Source of the DNA: Micromonospora pisi
Lineage (GTDB): Bacteria; Actinomycetota; Actinomycetes; Mycobacteriales; Micromonosporaceae
Direction of reading: 5' to 3'
NCBI RefSeq assembly: GCF_003633685.1
Contig: NZ_RBKT01000001.1
Location: forward strand, 4,526,001 to 4,590,000
Length of the DNA stretch: 64,000 bases
Shown here: positions 63,968-64,000 of the stretch, piece after piece
Layout: every line of letters begins with the position of its first letter
How positions within the stretch are numbered: position 1 is the first letter of the stretch
Program-made: the position numbers and the translations under genes
Notes under the pieces: generated by a model
Told to the model about the DNA's origin: nothing
The model's input: only the letters and a program-made list of their open reading frames with translations
Databases searched by the model: none

Positions 63968-64000
63968 CGCTGCCTCGCCAGGTCCCGGGGGTGCGGGGCC

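Overview
The window is a high-GC actinobacterial chromosome segment, most likely from the family Micromonosporaceae. The evidence is very GC-rich third positions, frequent GTG and TTG starts, a WhiB-family regulator (wblA type) beside paired ArsA-like ATPases and a PASTA-type penicillin-binding protein, and an actinomycete integrative and conjugative element (AICE) in a tRNA-Pro gene. The genus is inferred from gene content and sequence style, not from a search.

Left chromosomal arm (1-18.9 kb). A DUF2752 protein and an RDD protein are followed by ybaB-recR, then a five-gene oligopeptide/dipeptide ABC importer operon (2.4-8.4 kb). Next come a secreted HNH nuclease divergent from a drug-efflux MFS gene, leuA with a candidate Leu-rich leader peptide, a nitroreductase, a lipoprotein, the aspartate-pathway pair ask-asd, and a GAF/GGDEF diguanylate cyclase.

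Mobile region (18928-39957). A 43-bp perfect copy of the 3' half of tRNA-Pro(CGG) at 18928 (attL) matches the intact tRNA gene at 39916-39989 (attR). Between them is an AICE. A GntR regulator is transcribed away from the transfer operon, which runs DUF6284, SpdB-like protein, FtsK/TraB-like DNA translocase, two small proteins, a DnaB-N/DUF3987 replication-type ATPase, an excisionase and a tyrosine integrase. The integrase carries a LacI-type helix-turn-helix inside its catalytic domain. Two matching 16-bp palindromes bracket the predicted transfer promoter. A third, 23-bp att-like copy at 20964 cuts off a 2-kb sub-module with one pentapeptide-repeat membrane protein, so the site looks like a tandem (accreted) integration. 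A paralogue of that protein lies at the other end. The main cargo (21642-25179) is a visibly lower-GC, TTA-containing, translationally coupled three-gene operon: a nuclease-fold-like protein, a small winged-helix-like middle protein, and a Rad50/SMC-like ABC ATPase with a CxxC hook. This organisation fits ABC three-component (ABC-3C)/Lamassu-like anti-phage or anti-plasmid systems and is the best candidate for a little-described system here. A 25-copy 11-bp tandem repeat sits just inside the right end.

Right chromosomal arm (40-64 kb). A metallophosphoesterase, a YqeY-type protein and a PASTA transpeptidase are divergent from wblA. Two ArsA-like ATPases and a Pro-rich membrane protein follow on the minus strand. 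Then come a DUF4177 protein, RidA and an MBL hydrolase, a 1253-residue adenylate cyclase/AAA/TPR protein, a small membrane protein, and a Ser/Thr kinase with an extracellular domain. A sulfur-metabolism cluster (cysteine dioxygenase, two LysR regulators, a YeiH-type exporter) is followed by a tandem GNAT pair and a Zn-ribbon protein gene broken by a one-base shift in a seven-base homopolymer.
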